The notes under the pieces were generated by a model. The model saw only the letters and a program-made list of their open reading frames with translations, was not told the origin of the DNA and did not search any database. Below are positions 11,235 through 21,797 of a stretch of DNA of 64,000 bases, in pieces. This stretch comes from Thinopyrum elongatum (Eukaryota; Streptophyta; Magnoliopsida; Poales; Poaceae). The position numbers and the translations under genes are program-made. The stretch is taken from positions 320,930,929 through 320,994,928 of the forward strand of contig CM022301.1 in the NCBI GenBank assembly GCA_011799875.1. Direction: 5' to 3'. Numbering within the stretch: the first letter of the stretch is position 1; each line of letters begins with the position of its first letter.

Positions 11235-13002
11235 TGAAGGAAATATGCCCTAGAGGCAATAATAAAGTTGCTATTTTATATTTCCTTATTCATGATAAAG
11301 GTTTATTATTCATGCTAGAATTGTATTGATCGGAAACTTAAATACATGTGTGAATACATAAACAAATACTGTGTCCCTAGTAAGCCTCTACTAGACTAGC
11401 TCGTTGATCAAAGATGGTTAAGGTTTCCTAACCATGGAAATGTGTTGTCATTTGATAATGGGATCACATCATTAGGAGAATGATGTGATGGACAAGACCC
11501 ATCCGTTAGGTTAGCATAATGATCGTTCAGTTTTATTGCTATTGCTTTCTTCATGTCAAATACATATTCCTTCGACTATGAGATTATGCAACTCCCGGAT
11601 ACCGGAGGAATGCCTTGTGTGCTATCAAATGTCACAATGTAACTGGGTGATTATAAAGATGCTCTACAGGTATCTCCAAAGGTATTTGTTGAGTTGGCAT
11701 AGATCAAAATTAGGATTTGTCACTCCGAGTATCGGAGAGGTATCTCTGGGCCCTCTCGGTAATACACATCGTAAGCTTGCAAGAAAACGACTAAGGAGTT
11801 AGTCACGAGGTGATGTATTAAGGAACGAGTAAAGAGACTTTCCGGTAACGAGATTGAACTAGGTATAAAGATACCGACGATCGAATCTCGGGCAAGTAAC
11901 ATACCAATTGACAAAGGGAATTACGTATGTTGTCATAACGGTTCGACCGATAAAGATCTTCGTAGAATATGTAGGAGCCAATATGAGCATCTAGGTTCTG
12001 CTATTGGTTATTGACCGGAGAGGTGTCTCGGTCATGTCTACATAGTTCTCGAACCCATAGGGTCCGCACGCTTAACATTCGATGACGATATAGTATTATA
12101 TGAGTTATGTGATTTGGTGAATGAATGTTGTTCGGAGTCCTGGATGAGATCACGGACATGACGAGGAGTCTCAAAATGGTCGAGAGGTAAAGATTGATAT
12201 ATAGGACGATGGTATTCGGACACCGGAAGTGTTCCGGAGGGTACCGGGTACTTATCGGGTCACTGGAAAGGAGTTTCGGGCACCCCCGGCAAAGATATGG
12301 TCCTTATGGGCCAGGAGAGGGAACACACCAGCCCACAAGGGGCTGGTGCGCCCCCTATAGAGGCCGGCCTTTGAGGAGGAGAAGGAAAGAGGGGAGGGAA
12401 AGGAAAGTGTGGAGTAGGACTCCCCTTTCCTTCCCTCTCCCCCCTCTTTCCTTCCCACTTCTTCATATAAGAAAAGGGGGAGCGCAGGGCAAGGCAGCAG
12501 CCCTAGGGCTACCGCCTCATCTCTTAGCGCACCCTAGGGGCTGCCTCCTCCCCTCCCACCTATATATATGTGGGGAGGGGGCGCCACACAATGACACAAG
12601 ATTTTCTTAGCCGTGTGCGGCGCCCCCGTCCACCGTCTACTCCCTTGGTCATATTTTTGTGGTGCTTAGGTGAAGCCCTGCAGAGATCACTTCACCATCA
12701 CCGTCACCACGCCGCCGTGCTGACGGAACTCATCTACTACTTCCTCCGTCTTGCTGGATCAAGAAGGCGGGGACGTCACCGAGCTGAACGTGTGCAGAAC
12801 ACGGAGGTGCCGTGCATTCGGTACTAGATCGGTTGGAGCACGAAGAAAGTTCGACTACATCAACCGCGTTGTGAAACGCTTCCGCTTATGGTCTACAAGG
12901 GTACGTAGACACACTCTTCCCCTCGTTGCTATGCATCTCCATGGATAGATCATTGCGTGTGCGTAGAATTTTTTTTGTTTTCCATGCAACGATTCCCAAA
13001 CA
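11235..13002 (+). repeat. 3' LTR of the plus-strand copia element
   Basis: It runs from TGAAGGAAATATGCCC to ...ATTCCCAAACA, about 1.77 kb. It is homologous in inverted orientation to 21798-23563, 28640-30401 and 58169-59796. A TATA box (TATATATAT, 12561-12569) lies upstream of the probable R region. Confidence 0.94.
12561..12569 (+). promoter_or_regulatory. TATA box in copia LTR
   Basis: TATATATAT in a GC-rich setting; the equivalent motif occurs on the minus strand in the other LTR copies (for example near 29067). It is the likely core of the LTR promoter. Confidence 0.6.
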
Positions 13003-13985
13003 CCAACATCAGATAGGCACTCCAGAAAGGAAGCACTTCATCATGATCTTTCCTGTCACGTCACATCGTAGAACACTCCCTGCTGAAATGTAAGAAATAT
13101 ACACAATGAACATCAAATAGCTGAACAGGAAGACACCAGAAACCTCAGGACAAGTAAAATTTGAAGGTACATAAATTCCCTTTAGAAGACATAAGAAGGT
13201 TTACGCTCTCAACAATGTCCAAGAAAACCTAACATGCGAGGAGAACTTATCAGTTATTACTATTACTTCACTTTCTAAATGAAAGTAAAAATGATATGAC
13301 ATTAAGGACAACAAAGAAACGAAAACATAGGAAAGAATGTTGGTACGTGTACAATATGTATTAGAACTCAAATGCATTTTAAAATGTATGCAGGATGATG
13401 GCATTGCTCTGATAGGAACCTAGGACCATTATAAAAGTTGATGCTATGCTTTTTCTTGGATACAGCTGAAGCCTCCCTACAATTTAATTCAAATACCTCA
13501 TTCTCCTTGTACACAAGACCCGCTCTTCTCCAACCAACAACGCTCGTAACTTCCAAGGTCGCATTTAGAACAGGCTTATTTAAAGTATATTAGTATAAAT
13601 AAAAGGAAATATGATTTGGTCACTTATCTAGAAAATAAATAGGAACATACATATTTATTTTTTGTATATCCAATACAACAGACTTCATTTTTCATATATT
13701 TCTGACCTTGGAGGAAAATGGTGACTGTACTCCTTCCTGGGTTATATTTAACTTCAAAATTTATGGTACTGAGATTATGAGGATAACCGAAGTTCATAGT
13801 CTCTACACAGTTGCACAGTCACTATTGCAAACAAAAAAAATCCATGGTGAAAGCTGAAGCAGCAAGCAAAGTCCAAAATTGGATGTGCCCTTACCATCAA
13901 GAAATTCGTATACTAACACCAAGTTATTCCTGATAGTATCTTCATGAAAAGTTGGACCAAAGTAGGACTTGGAGAGGGCCACTGC
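13003..13985 (-). pseudogene. AP2M: AP-2 complex subunit mu (clathrin adaptor) gene fragment
   Basis: Four exon remnants read right to left on the minus strand match the plant AP-2 mu (adaptin medium chain) order. Exon 13895-13985 encodes AVALSKSYFG...VYEFLDG and has acceptor and GTAAGG donor. Exon 13707-13802 has FGYPHNLS and then, after a one-base insertion, ILKLNITQEGVQSPFSSK. The exon at about 13497-13585 has KPVLNATLEVTSVVGW and GLVYKENEV. Exon 13003-13082 has GSVLRCDVTGKIMMKCFLSG and is cut by the copia LTR. AP-2 mu normally binds cargo tyrosine signals in endocytosis. The frameshift, a lost acceptor near 13585, a missing exon before 13082 and the absent N-terminal exons make this a pseudogene. 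The rest of the 3' part may lie left of the window, beyond the copia element. Confidence 0.86.
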
Positions 13986-14697
13986 CTGATAATTTCAAAT
14001 AATTTTTAGCAGAAATAACGGCGAATAAGATAAGAGTTATTAAATTGCTCTATAAGAATGTTGATGTGTACATTGAGTAGGATCTCTACACTGAATTAGC
14101 AACTGTAGTTTCATTACTGAATCATCTTTGTCCTAACGAACAAATTAAACTAACTCCTAGCCCAATCCCTCTCTTCTAAACAGGCCCCCAGGAAATCATA
14201 TAGAGCAAAATTTAGCCATATCAAAGTATTTCTAGCGGTGATGAACATGGGACATCATACCATCTAGGCATTGAAATTTTATAGTACTTTTTAGTACCAC
14301 CTATTCAGTTTGGCGATTCTGATGTACCATCACCAGTAACTTTTCGTAAATGAAAATTCCAGTCGCCAAACAAAGCCAAACAACGATACCATTATTAGAT
14401 GGCATGATCATTTGCACCTCTCAGATTGAGATGATGCATTATCTTACGAATTTACAGAACAAAATAGGTAACTACAGAAACTCATCTGGCCCGTGAAGTA
14501 ACTAATACATTCTGTTGCTTTGAACAGACTTGTATTCTTCTGCGCTCACTCATATGTCCTCAGTTTTTAAGACCAAAGTTTCTCAAAGTCATGTAAGTAT
14601 TCTACTACCTGTGTGAATTATTTATTTCTATAAACCAGATGAGGTTTGGTATTTTAACCACTGGAGCTCCATGATTCTCATTTGAAAAAATTATCCG

Positions 14698-15296
14698 CTC
14701 ATTTAGTGAGTTGCCTCCATGGCTCCATCATAGCATTTAACACTCGCTCCTACAAGACACCATTGCATTTAAAGGTTACCACGTGATGGCGGGCAAATGG
14801 TTTAGTTAACGATAACACAGAGGTGATCACTACCTTGTTTATATACTTGCAATTAGTTGTAGCCCTTTCGACCACTCAAGTATTGCGCTCCCCAAATGAA
14901 GCAAGTGCAACACTTCCATCAATCTCTAAAGGTCTGAACACCAAAAAATCAGCTCCTGCAATCAAAATTTTGAAACTTTAATAATTGATTGCCGCCAAAT
15001 TCTACACATTGATACATGGATACTAAAAGTGAGATCTTATTTAACACATTGGTCGATGAATACTAAAAAAGGGGATCCGATTTAACTTTCATACACTTAG
15101 CTGTGCTTACGATGAGGTCAGTCGAGCGGGAGAATGCGAGCATGGAGGGTGTGTCATGATCATTGAATTTGCAAAGGAAGTAGTCAATAAACGAGCAAGC
15201 AATAACAGCTTGCATCCTCCATTTTAAGGTGCTGTGCACCAAAAGCTCCATCATTTTTATTGTCCTTGCCTCAAACGCAGACTTTGCCTCAATCAC
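14698..15296 (-). pseudogene. CYCD: D-type cyclin gene fragment
   Basis: Three exon remnants are on the minus strand. Exon 15095-15296, after a GACAG acceptor, has the hallmark stretch MELLVHSTLKWRMQAV plus CSFIDYFL, the boundary between the two cyclin folds. Exon 14834-14955 has ADFLVFRPLEIDGSVAL and VVERATTNCKYINK with a GTAGTG donor. The exon from 14749 leftward has a TTGTAG acceptor and ERVL, then soon a stop. CycD proteins activate CDKA at G1/S through an N-terminal LxCxE motif and cyclin box; that half is missing here. An in-frame TGA lies in the 14834-14955 exon, and the exon 15095 junction creates another TGA. It is therefore a dead fragment. It sits next to, and in the same orientation as, the AP-2 mu fragment. 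Confidence 0.85.
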
Positions 15297-16774
15297 CTGT
15301 CAAGCAAAAACCGTCGATTAATTGAGATGAAAAATCACATGTTCATAAAGACTGGGTGTGTGAAAGCTAGTGTATGACTAAAAATCTTGAACCTTTCTGT
15401 GCAAACTTGGCCACCCAGATTTAGTTGAGATGGCAAGAACATGCATGCACTCACAAAACTGGTATTAGTATTGACAGGGTCACATTACCAGAAGATCGAT
15501 AGTGTAAGCTTACCAAAATTTACACGTCGATAACCATGTACTGGAGAGACAAATTGCTTAAGATATTACAGGCTCATGTGTGTTTCGATCATTTGGATGG
15601 CGACTTACATCCTTTTAGTGCAGGAGTTAGAAAAAATTCAGCTAGCTGATATCACATCCTCTTAATGTTGTTCTACAAGAGTACAACACTTACATTTTGG
15701 TCGAGGCCATAGGAATATGATCCAACAGATTGGCACTAATGTCTGATTTTTACTAGAAAACTCCATCAATCGATCACCTTGCGGAACAACCCAAGTCAAT
15801 AACAAGTGACACAACTCAACGCTAACAGAGAAGACAATAGCTCAGACGTATGCGCGCATCCAAACCAAACAGCTCTGAACTTTTGCCAACCAACACATAT
15901 ACTACACACGGAAACCCCAATCAAATGCAGAGCAGAGAGGAGGAAGGAGTAGGGGATGAACTCACCATGGCCCATCGTTACTCGTAGCAAAGCACCGCCA
16001 GGGATCAGTAGACGCGACCGTGGAGGAAAACGAGGATAAGGCCGGGGTAAGCTCCTCCATGGATCCGGTAGCGACAACCATGTTCACCTCACTGGCGTCG
16101 TTGGTGGTGGCCGGGGAAGCTGCTCGGTTGTGGCCACGGCCAGATCCCTAGAGCACGACTACGGGAGGTCGGGGAGGGAGAAGAATGATGAAGGTGGAGG
16201 TCCCTCTCCCTTGATCTAGCGACGTGGACGGATCCATCCGGGAGGAGATCGATGGAGGTTGAGAGATAGCAACGTGGAGGTGAGGGCGGCGATGGAGAGG
16301 AGGGCGTCGGTGGCGGCCATGGCCGAATCCCGTGCGAGGGGTTGCGATGGTGATGTCTTGAGGAGGAGGAGGAGGGCGAGGGCATGAGGAGGGGGTCATC
16401 GCCGGGAGACACCACATTGACGTGAGGTGGATAGCCAGATCGGGTATTAGGGTGCGGCGGCGGTGGTTGGAGACGGGCGACGAGCTAGGGTAGCGAGGGA
16501 TTGAGCGAGGGAGCCTGGTTCAACTGGGTTTTTTTTGCTACATGCGAGGGGAGCTTCGTCATCTAGTTTTCTTTCATTACGTGCGAGGGGATCCTTGTTG
16601 CCTGGGTCTTTTTGTGACGTGCGAGGTAAAATCGAGGGGCAGATGGAGGTGGCAGAAGAGACGGAAAAAATCAGACGAAGTGGGAGGTGGGACGAAAAAA
16701 AACCGGACAAAAATAAACCTGGACGCAATCCCACCAACTGCTCCATTAGGAGTAGAGATTACTCCACACATCGA
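15297..16774. other. Low-copy-looking flank of the gene fragments, GC-rich 5' leader-like part
   Basis: 15297-15960 is AT-rich with no recognisable coding. 15966-16081 (minus) is a possible first coding exon: an ATG in a good context (GTGAACATGG) opens 39 codons ending at a consensus GTGAGT donor. 16090-16450 is GC-rich and low in complexity, giving Pro/Ser-rich frames on the minus strand that look like a 5' UTR rather than protein. 16510-16770 has repeated GTGCGAGG motifs and a purine-rich segment (about 16680-16700), then ends at the truncated Sabrina-like LTR. It may be the end of a DNA transposon that carried the fragments (inference). Confidence 0.45.
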
Positions 16775-17819
16775 CCGCTATCCAGCATGCATCTAGAGTA
16801 TTAAGTTCATAAGAACGAAGTAACGCCTTAAGTAAGATGACATGATGTAGAGGGATAAACTCAAGCAATATGATGAAAACCCCATCTTTTTACCCTTGAT
16901 GGCAACAATACAATACGTGCCTCGCTACCCCTACTTTGTCACTGGGTGAGGACACCGCAAGATTGAACCCAAAACTAAGCACCTCACCCATTGCAAGAAG
17001 AACCAATCTAGTTGGCCAAACCAAACCGATAATTCGAAGAGAAATACAAAGATATCAAATCATGCATATAAGAATTCAGAGAAGATTCAAATAATATTCA
17101 TAGATAATCTGATCATAAATCCACAATTCATCGGATCTCGACAAACACACCGCAAAAGAATATTGCATCGGATAGATCTCCAAGAACATTGAGGAGAACA
17201 TTGTATTGAAGATCAAAGAGAGAAAAGAAGCCATCTAGCTACTAGCTATGGACCCGTAAGTCTGTGGTAAACTACTCACGCTTCATCGGAAGGGCAATAG
17301 AGTTGATGTAGAAGCCCTCCATGATCGAATCCCCCTCCGGCAGGGTGCCGAAAAAGGCCCCAAGATGGGATCTCACAGGTGCGGAAGGTTGCGGCGGCGG
17401 AAAAGTATTTTGGTGGACGCTTCTGGTTGTTTGGGAATATTTTTGAATTTATAAGCCAAAGATTAGGGTTGGAGGAGCTCCGAGGGGCCCACAAGCCCTC
17501 TGGGCGCCCCTCTTAGGGCACGCCCCTAAGGCTTGTGGCCGCCTCGGGACTCCTCTGACTTCATGTCCAAGTCCTACGGGTGTCTTCTGGTCCAAGAAAA
17601 ATCATCGCGAAAGTTTTATTCCGTTTGGACTCCGTTTGGTATTCCTTTTCTATAAAACTCAAAAACAAGGAAAAAATAGAAACTGGCACTGGGCTCTAGG
17701 TTAATAAGTTAGTCCCAAAAATATTATAAAATAGCATATTAATGCATATAAAACATCCAAAATAGATAATATAATAGCATGGAACAATAAAAAATTATAG
17801 ATACGTTGGAGACGTATCA
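16775..17819 (-). repeat. Truncated 3' LTR of the Sabrina-like element
   Basis: Ends in TTGGAGACGTATCA like the LTR at 3558-5052 and shares its final 250 bases, including ACTGGCACTGGGC, but the left part is a different LTR subfamily. The left edge near 16775 is approximate. Confidence 0.75.
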
Positions 17820-19171
17820 AGCATCCCCAAGCTTACTTCCTGCTCGTCCTCGCGTAGGTAAATGATAAAAACCGAATTTTTGATGTGGAATGCTACCTAA
17901 CATATTTATCCATGTAATTTTCTTTATTGTGGCAGGAATATTCAGATCCATAAGATTCAAAACAAAAGTTTAATATTGACATGAAAACAATAATACTTCA
18001 AGCATACTAATAAAGCAATCGTGTCTTCTCAAAATAACATGGCCAAAGAAAGTTATCCCTACAAAATCATATAGTCTGGCTATGCTCCATCTTCATCACA
18101 CAAAGTATTAAATCATGCACAACGCCAATGACAAGCCAAGCAATTGTTTCATACTTTTGATGTTCTCAAACCTTTTCAACTTTCACGCAATACATGAGCG
18201 TGAGCCATGGATATAGCACTATAGGTGGAATAGAATATGGTGGTTGTGGAGAAGACAAAAAGAAGGAGAAAGTCTCACATCAACTAGGCGTATTAATGGG
18301 CTAGGGAGATGCCCATCAATAGATATCAATGTGAGTGAGTAGGGATTGCCATGCAACGGATGCACTAGAGCTATAAGTGTATGAAAGCTCAAAAAGAAAC
18401 TAAGTGGGTGTGCATCCAACTCGCTTGCTCACGAAGACCTAGGACAATTTGAGGAAGCCCACATTGGAATATACAAGCCAAGTTCTATAATAAAAATACC
18501 CACTGGTATATGAAAGTGACAACATAGGAGATTCTCTATAATGAAGATCATGGTGCTACTTTGAAGCACAAGTGTGGTAAAAGGATAGTAGCATTGCCCC
18601 TTCTCTCTTTTCTCTCATTTTTTTGTTTGGGATTCTTTGGCCTCTTTTATTTTTGGCAAAGTCTGGAGACTCATCCCAACTTGTGAGGGAATCATAGCTT
18701 CCATCATCCTTTCCTCACATGGGATAATGCTCTAATAATGATGATCATCACACTTTTATTTACTTGACAACTCAGAAATTACAACTCGATTCTAGAACAA
18801 AATATGACTCTATATGAATGCCTCCGGTGGTGTACCGGGATGTGCAATGATCAAGAGTGACATGTATAAAAAATATGAGCGGTGGCCTTGCCACAAATAC
18901 TATGCCAACTACATGATCATGCAAAGCAATATGACAATGATGAAGTGTGTCATAATAAACGGAACGGTGGAAGTTGCATGGCAATATATCTCGGAATGGC
19001 TATGGAAATGCCATAATAGGTAGGTATGGTGGCTGTTTTAAGGAAGGTATATGGTGGGTTTAATGCACCGGCGAAAATTGTGCAGTACTAGAGAGGCTAG
19101 CAATGGTGGAAGGGTGAGAGTGCGTATAATCCATGGACTCAACATTAGTCATAAAGAACTTACATACTTAT
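16775..19171 (-). mobile_element. Truncated Sabrina/Athila-like LTR retrotransposon, interrupted by the sirevirus
   Basis: An LTR remnant (about 16775-17819) lacks its plus-strand left end, which should start TGATAACCCAC. It is followed by a PPT on the minus strand (17821-17834, GCATCCCCAAGCTT on plus) and by internal sequence to 19171 matching 5053-6420. At 19172 the sirevirus LTR begins, so the remainder should lie right of the window. No coding frame is seen in the retained part. The Sabrina assignment rests on recalled LTR text. Confidence 0.8.
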
Positions 19172-19496
19172 TGTTAGGGCATATCTCTCTCTAAGTGATT
19201 TTGGTGATAATGACAATACGTGTGCGGACTAATCGTATGCATTGAGCATTTCAGATATTCATTTATTGGCACGAGACGATTTATTCCCCTCAGAAATCAA
19301 AGTGAAGACGGTGTAGTTCTCCTTCGTTTCAGTTTTGGTGGACTTGAGTCGTAGGAGATACCGTACTATCAAGAGGGGATCTGTATCGAAAAGGCTAGGG
19401 TGGAATCAACACATACACATCTCTTTTGCACCCCTAGCTTCTTTCCTCATCTTGGAGGATCCCTCGTTGACATGGGGGTGGCATAGGAGTAGTACT

Positions 19497-19830
19497 AGCG
19501 GTAGTACCGCGGCCTGGCGCGGTAGTACCGCCGAGAGCTACAGGCGGTAGTACCGCTGCAACAGTGGTAGTACCGCCCAGAGCCTCAGGTGGTAGTACCG
19601 CCCCAGTTCCGTGCTAGTACCGCCTCGACTCGAGACGTGCTAGTCTCGTGTCAGGTTCAGCGGCAGTAGTAGCGGCAGTAGGAGCGGTAGTACCGCTCGC
19701 AAGCGGTAGTACCGCACCTACCACCGCTGCTAGCGCCGCTCGGGCTCTCGCTCCTGTGTCCCTTCTCCCTCTGAGGCATCTGCTTGCTGTCACTGTGGTA
19801 GTACCGCTGGGGCTCGCGGTAGTACTGCTC
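19497..19830. repeat. Array of GCGGTAGTACCGC palindromes in the sirevirus LTR
   Basis: About ten copies of the 13-base unit GCGGTA-G-TACCGC or close variants (for example GTGGTAGTACCGC) are spread irregularly over 330 bases, just upstream of the LTR TATA box. Each unit can fold back on itself. Confidence 0.92.
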
Positions 19831-19874
19831 GGTGCTGGCTGAAAAGGGGATAACGGTTGGATTGTTTCCCCCAC

Positions 19875-19881
19875 TATATAA
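19875..19881 (+). promoter_or_regulatory. TATA box of the sirevirus LTR promoter
   Basis: TATATAA followed by GGGGGTCTTCTTC, placed downstream of the palindrome array and about 740 bases before the LTR end. Confidence 0.65.
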
Positions 19882-20615
19882 GGGGGTCTTCTTCTTCAAG
19901 AAGACTCACCTCTTTTCCCCCAAGCTCCATTGTTGCTCCAAAGCTCATTTTTGCCCGATCTCTCTCCCTAGCCAACCAAACTTGTTGATTCTCTAGGGAT
20001 TGGTTGAGAAGGCCCCGATCTACACTTCCACCAAGAGAAATTTGATTCCCCCCACTAATCCCTTGCGGATCTTGTTACTCTTGGGTGTTTGAGCACCCTA
20101 GATGGTTGAGGTCACCTCGCCGCCACATTCCATTGTGGTGAAGCTCCGCGGTTCATTGGGAGCCTCCAATTTGGTTGTGGAGAGATCCCCAACCTTGTTT
20201 GTAAAGGTCCGGTTGCCGCCTTCAAGGGCACCACTAGTGGAATCACGGCATCTCGCATTGTGTGAGGGCGTGAGGAGAATACGGTGGCCCTAGTGGTTTC
20301 TTGGGGAGCATTATGCCTCCACACCGCTCCAACGAAGACGTACTTCCCTTCAAAGGGAAGGAACTTTGGTAACACATCCTCGTCTCCACCGGCTCCACTT
20401 GTGGTTATCTCTTACCTTTACTTTGTGCAAGCTTTTGTTGTGTTGTTTCCTTTGCTTGCTCTTGTTGTTGTTGTTGTTGTTAGCATCATATAGGTTGCTC
20501 ACCTAGTTGCACATCTAGATAACCTTTGTTGTTAACCCTAATTTGTTAAGAAAAGTTAAAATTTGATAGTTGCCTATTCACCCCCCCTCTAGTCAACCAT
20601 ATTGATCCTTTCAAT

Positions 20616-20630
20616 TGGTATCAGGCCTCG
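20616..20630 (+). promoter_or_regulatory. Primer binding site, initiator tRNA-Met type
   Basis: TGGTATCAGGCCTCG begins two bases after the LTR end. The TGGTATCAG part matches the usual copia PBS complementary to the 3' end of initiator tRNA-Met; the remaining bases have drifted. Confidence 0.8.
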
Positions 20631-20663
20631 TCTCTTTATTAAGTGTTTCACCACCCAAAGAGT

Positions 20664-21797
20664 ATGGTTGACACCGGGGAGGAAGTGCCCGAGGCCGTGG
20701 AGTTGACTTCGATCACACGAGATGGCTTAAATGAAGCTATGGCTTCACTTTAGATGTCTATGATGACCGAAGTCAAGTTCATGCTTAAAGAATTGCTTGA
20801 GGGGATGAAAGCTTCTCCCGATCCTTTGCTTGTGGTTAATCCCACCGCATCGGAGTCGGAGGCCAATTCCGCTAAGGAAGCGGCTAAAGGTACTCATGTT
20901 TCTTCCCCTCACGACAAGAATGGGACGGGAACCTTTGCCTCGGTTCCCCCTCCCCCTGTCTATGGAGGACCGGTCCCTACACCTCGCATTAATAATCATG
21001 GTCCTCCTCCCAAGCTTGTTAAAGGTGATCTTGCTAATTAGGTCTTTCGCATCAAGTCTCATTTGAATCACAACTCAACAAACCTTTGGAGAATAATTGA
21101 GCAAGGCTTCTACCCGCATGATCCAAACAACTTCACCCCAAGAGAAGAAGTGGACAATCAATACAATCACTCTGCTTTGTTCATCCTTCAAGATGCGGTC
21201 CCACCTGAAGATCTATCTCACCTTCGTCCTTTCACTCGTGCAAAGGATTGTTGGGAGCACATTGTTTCTATGTACAAGGGGAGCTCAAGCATCCAACGGT
21301 CCAACTTTGAAGTGGTCCTTGATGAGGCCGATGAATTCGTGATGCTAGAAGATGAGGATCCGCGTGATCTCTACCAGAGGGTGACAACTCTTGCGGTTGC
21401 TCTCCAAGACCATGGGAGCAAGGATACGGATGACACTTGGATCAAGCGCAAGTTTCTCAAGGCCATCATGCCATTCAACAAGGCCATGTCTTCCGTGATT
21501 CGTCAAAGGCTGGACTTTCACACCTTAACCTCTAGTGAAGTGTTGGACGAGTTTATTGCCATGAACATCATGCACAAGATCGCCGACAATGCTCTTGCTC
21601 GTGTCCGGTCAAAGAAAAGCACTCCCACCCTTGCTTTCAAGGCCAAGGCCATTCCGGAAGAAGAAGAGGAGTGTGACCCCGAGGGCACCAAATATGCTTA
21701 CCATGAGCACATGGCTCTTGCGTCAAGGCAATTTTGGAGCAACAAGAGGAACTCAAGGCCCAACTTCAGCAAGAACAACTCAAGTGGGTTAAAGAAC
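20664..21797 (+). pseudogene. Sirevirus gag, N-terminal part
   Basis: The frame from the ATG at 20664 is broken by TAG at 20751-20753 and again at 21039-21041, then runs open to 21797. It encodes a UBN2/Retrotrans_gag-like capsid protein with LWRIIEQGFYPHD, the segment RAKDCWEHIVSMY, and DLYQRVTTLAVALQDHG. The last codons read GLKN and meet the copia LTR at 21798; the next codons resume at 30407 with KQRVRTCYTCGN, so the insertion falls just before the zinc knuckle and keeps frame once removed. Confidence 0.88.
21793..21797. repeat. Target-site duplication AGAAC (left copy)
   Basis: AGAAC at 21793-21797 is repeated at 30402-30406, bracketing the minus-strand copia element. Confidence 0.93.

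Larger units (their letters stand above)
1..13002 (+). mobile_element. Decayed Ty1/copia LTR retrotransposon (BARE1/Angela/WIS LTR type), 5' LTR outside window
   Basis: A gag-pol remnant (1104-3557), a 3' tail with a polypurine tract (10974-11234) and a complete 3' LTR (11235-13002) lie in order on the plus strand. The start of the window matches leader sequence just inside the 5' LTR of the opposite-strand copy near 28440, so the 5' LTR should lie a few hundred bases left of base 1. The LTR opening GGAAATATGCCCTAGAGGC is the well-known Triticeae BARE1/Angela/WIS start (recalled, not searched). A separate element occupies 3558-10968. The coding part is broken by many stops and lacks most of RT and RNase H, so this copy cannot be autonomous. 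Confidence 0.92.
19172..20613 (+). repeat. 5' LTR of the sirevirus
   Basis: Bounded by TGTTAGGGC at the left, breaking the Sabrina-like sequence, and TTGATCCTTTCA before the PBS. It contains palindromic repeats (19497-19830), a TATA box at 19875-19881 and T/G-rich sequence at 20461-20480. The expected TSD is CTTAT (19167-19171); its partner is outside the window. Confidence 0.88.

Noticed and set aside
12194..12610. 138-codon frame in the copia LTR
   Set aside because: Lies inside an LTR; overlapping frames on both strands and no conservation in the other LTR copies.
13003..15296. A functional host gene
   Set aside because: Stops, a frameshift, lost splice sites and missing N-terminal exons in both fragments argue against function.
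16089..16415. Pro/Ser-rich minus frames of about 100 codons
   Set aside because: Low-complexity GC-rich sequence with several overlapping frames; looks like a 5' UTR or transposon end.
19497..19830. CRISPR-like array
   Set aside because: Short palindromes with irregular spacing inside a plant LTR; no spacers of uniform length.
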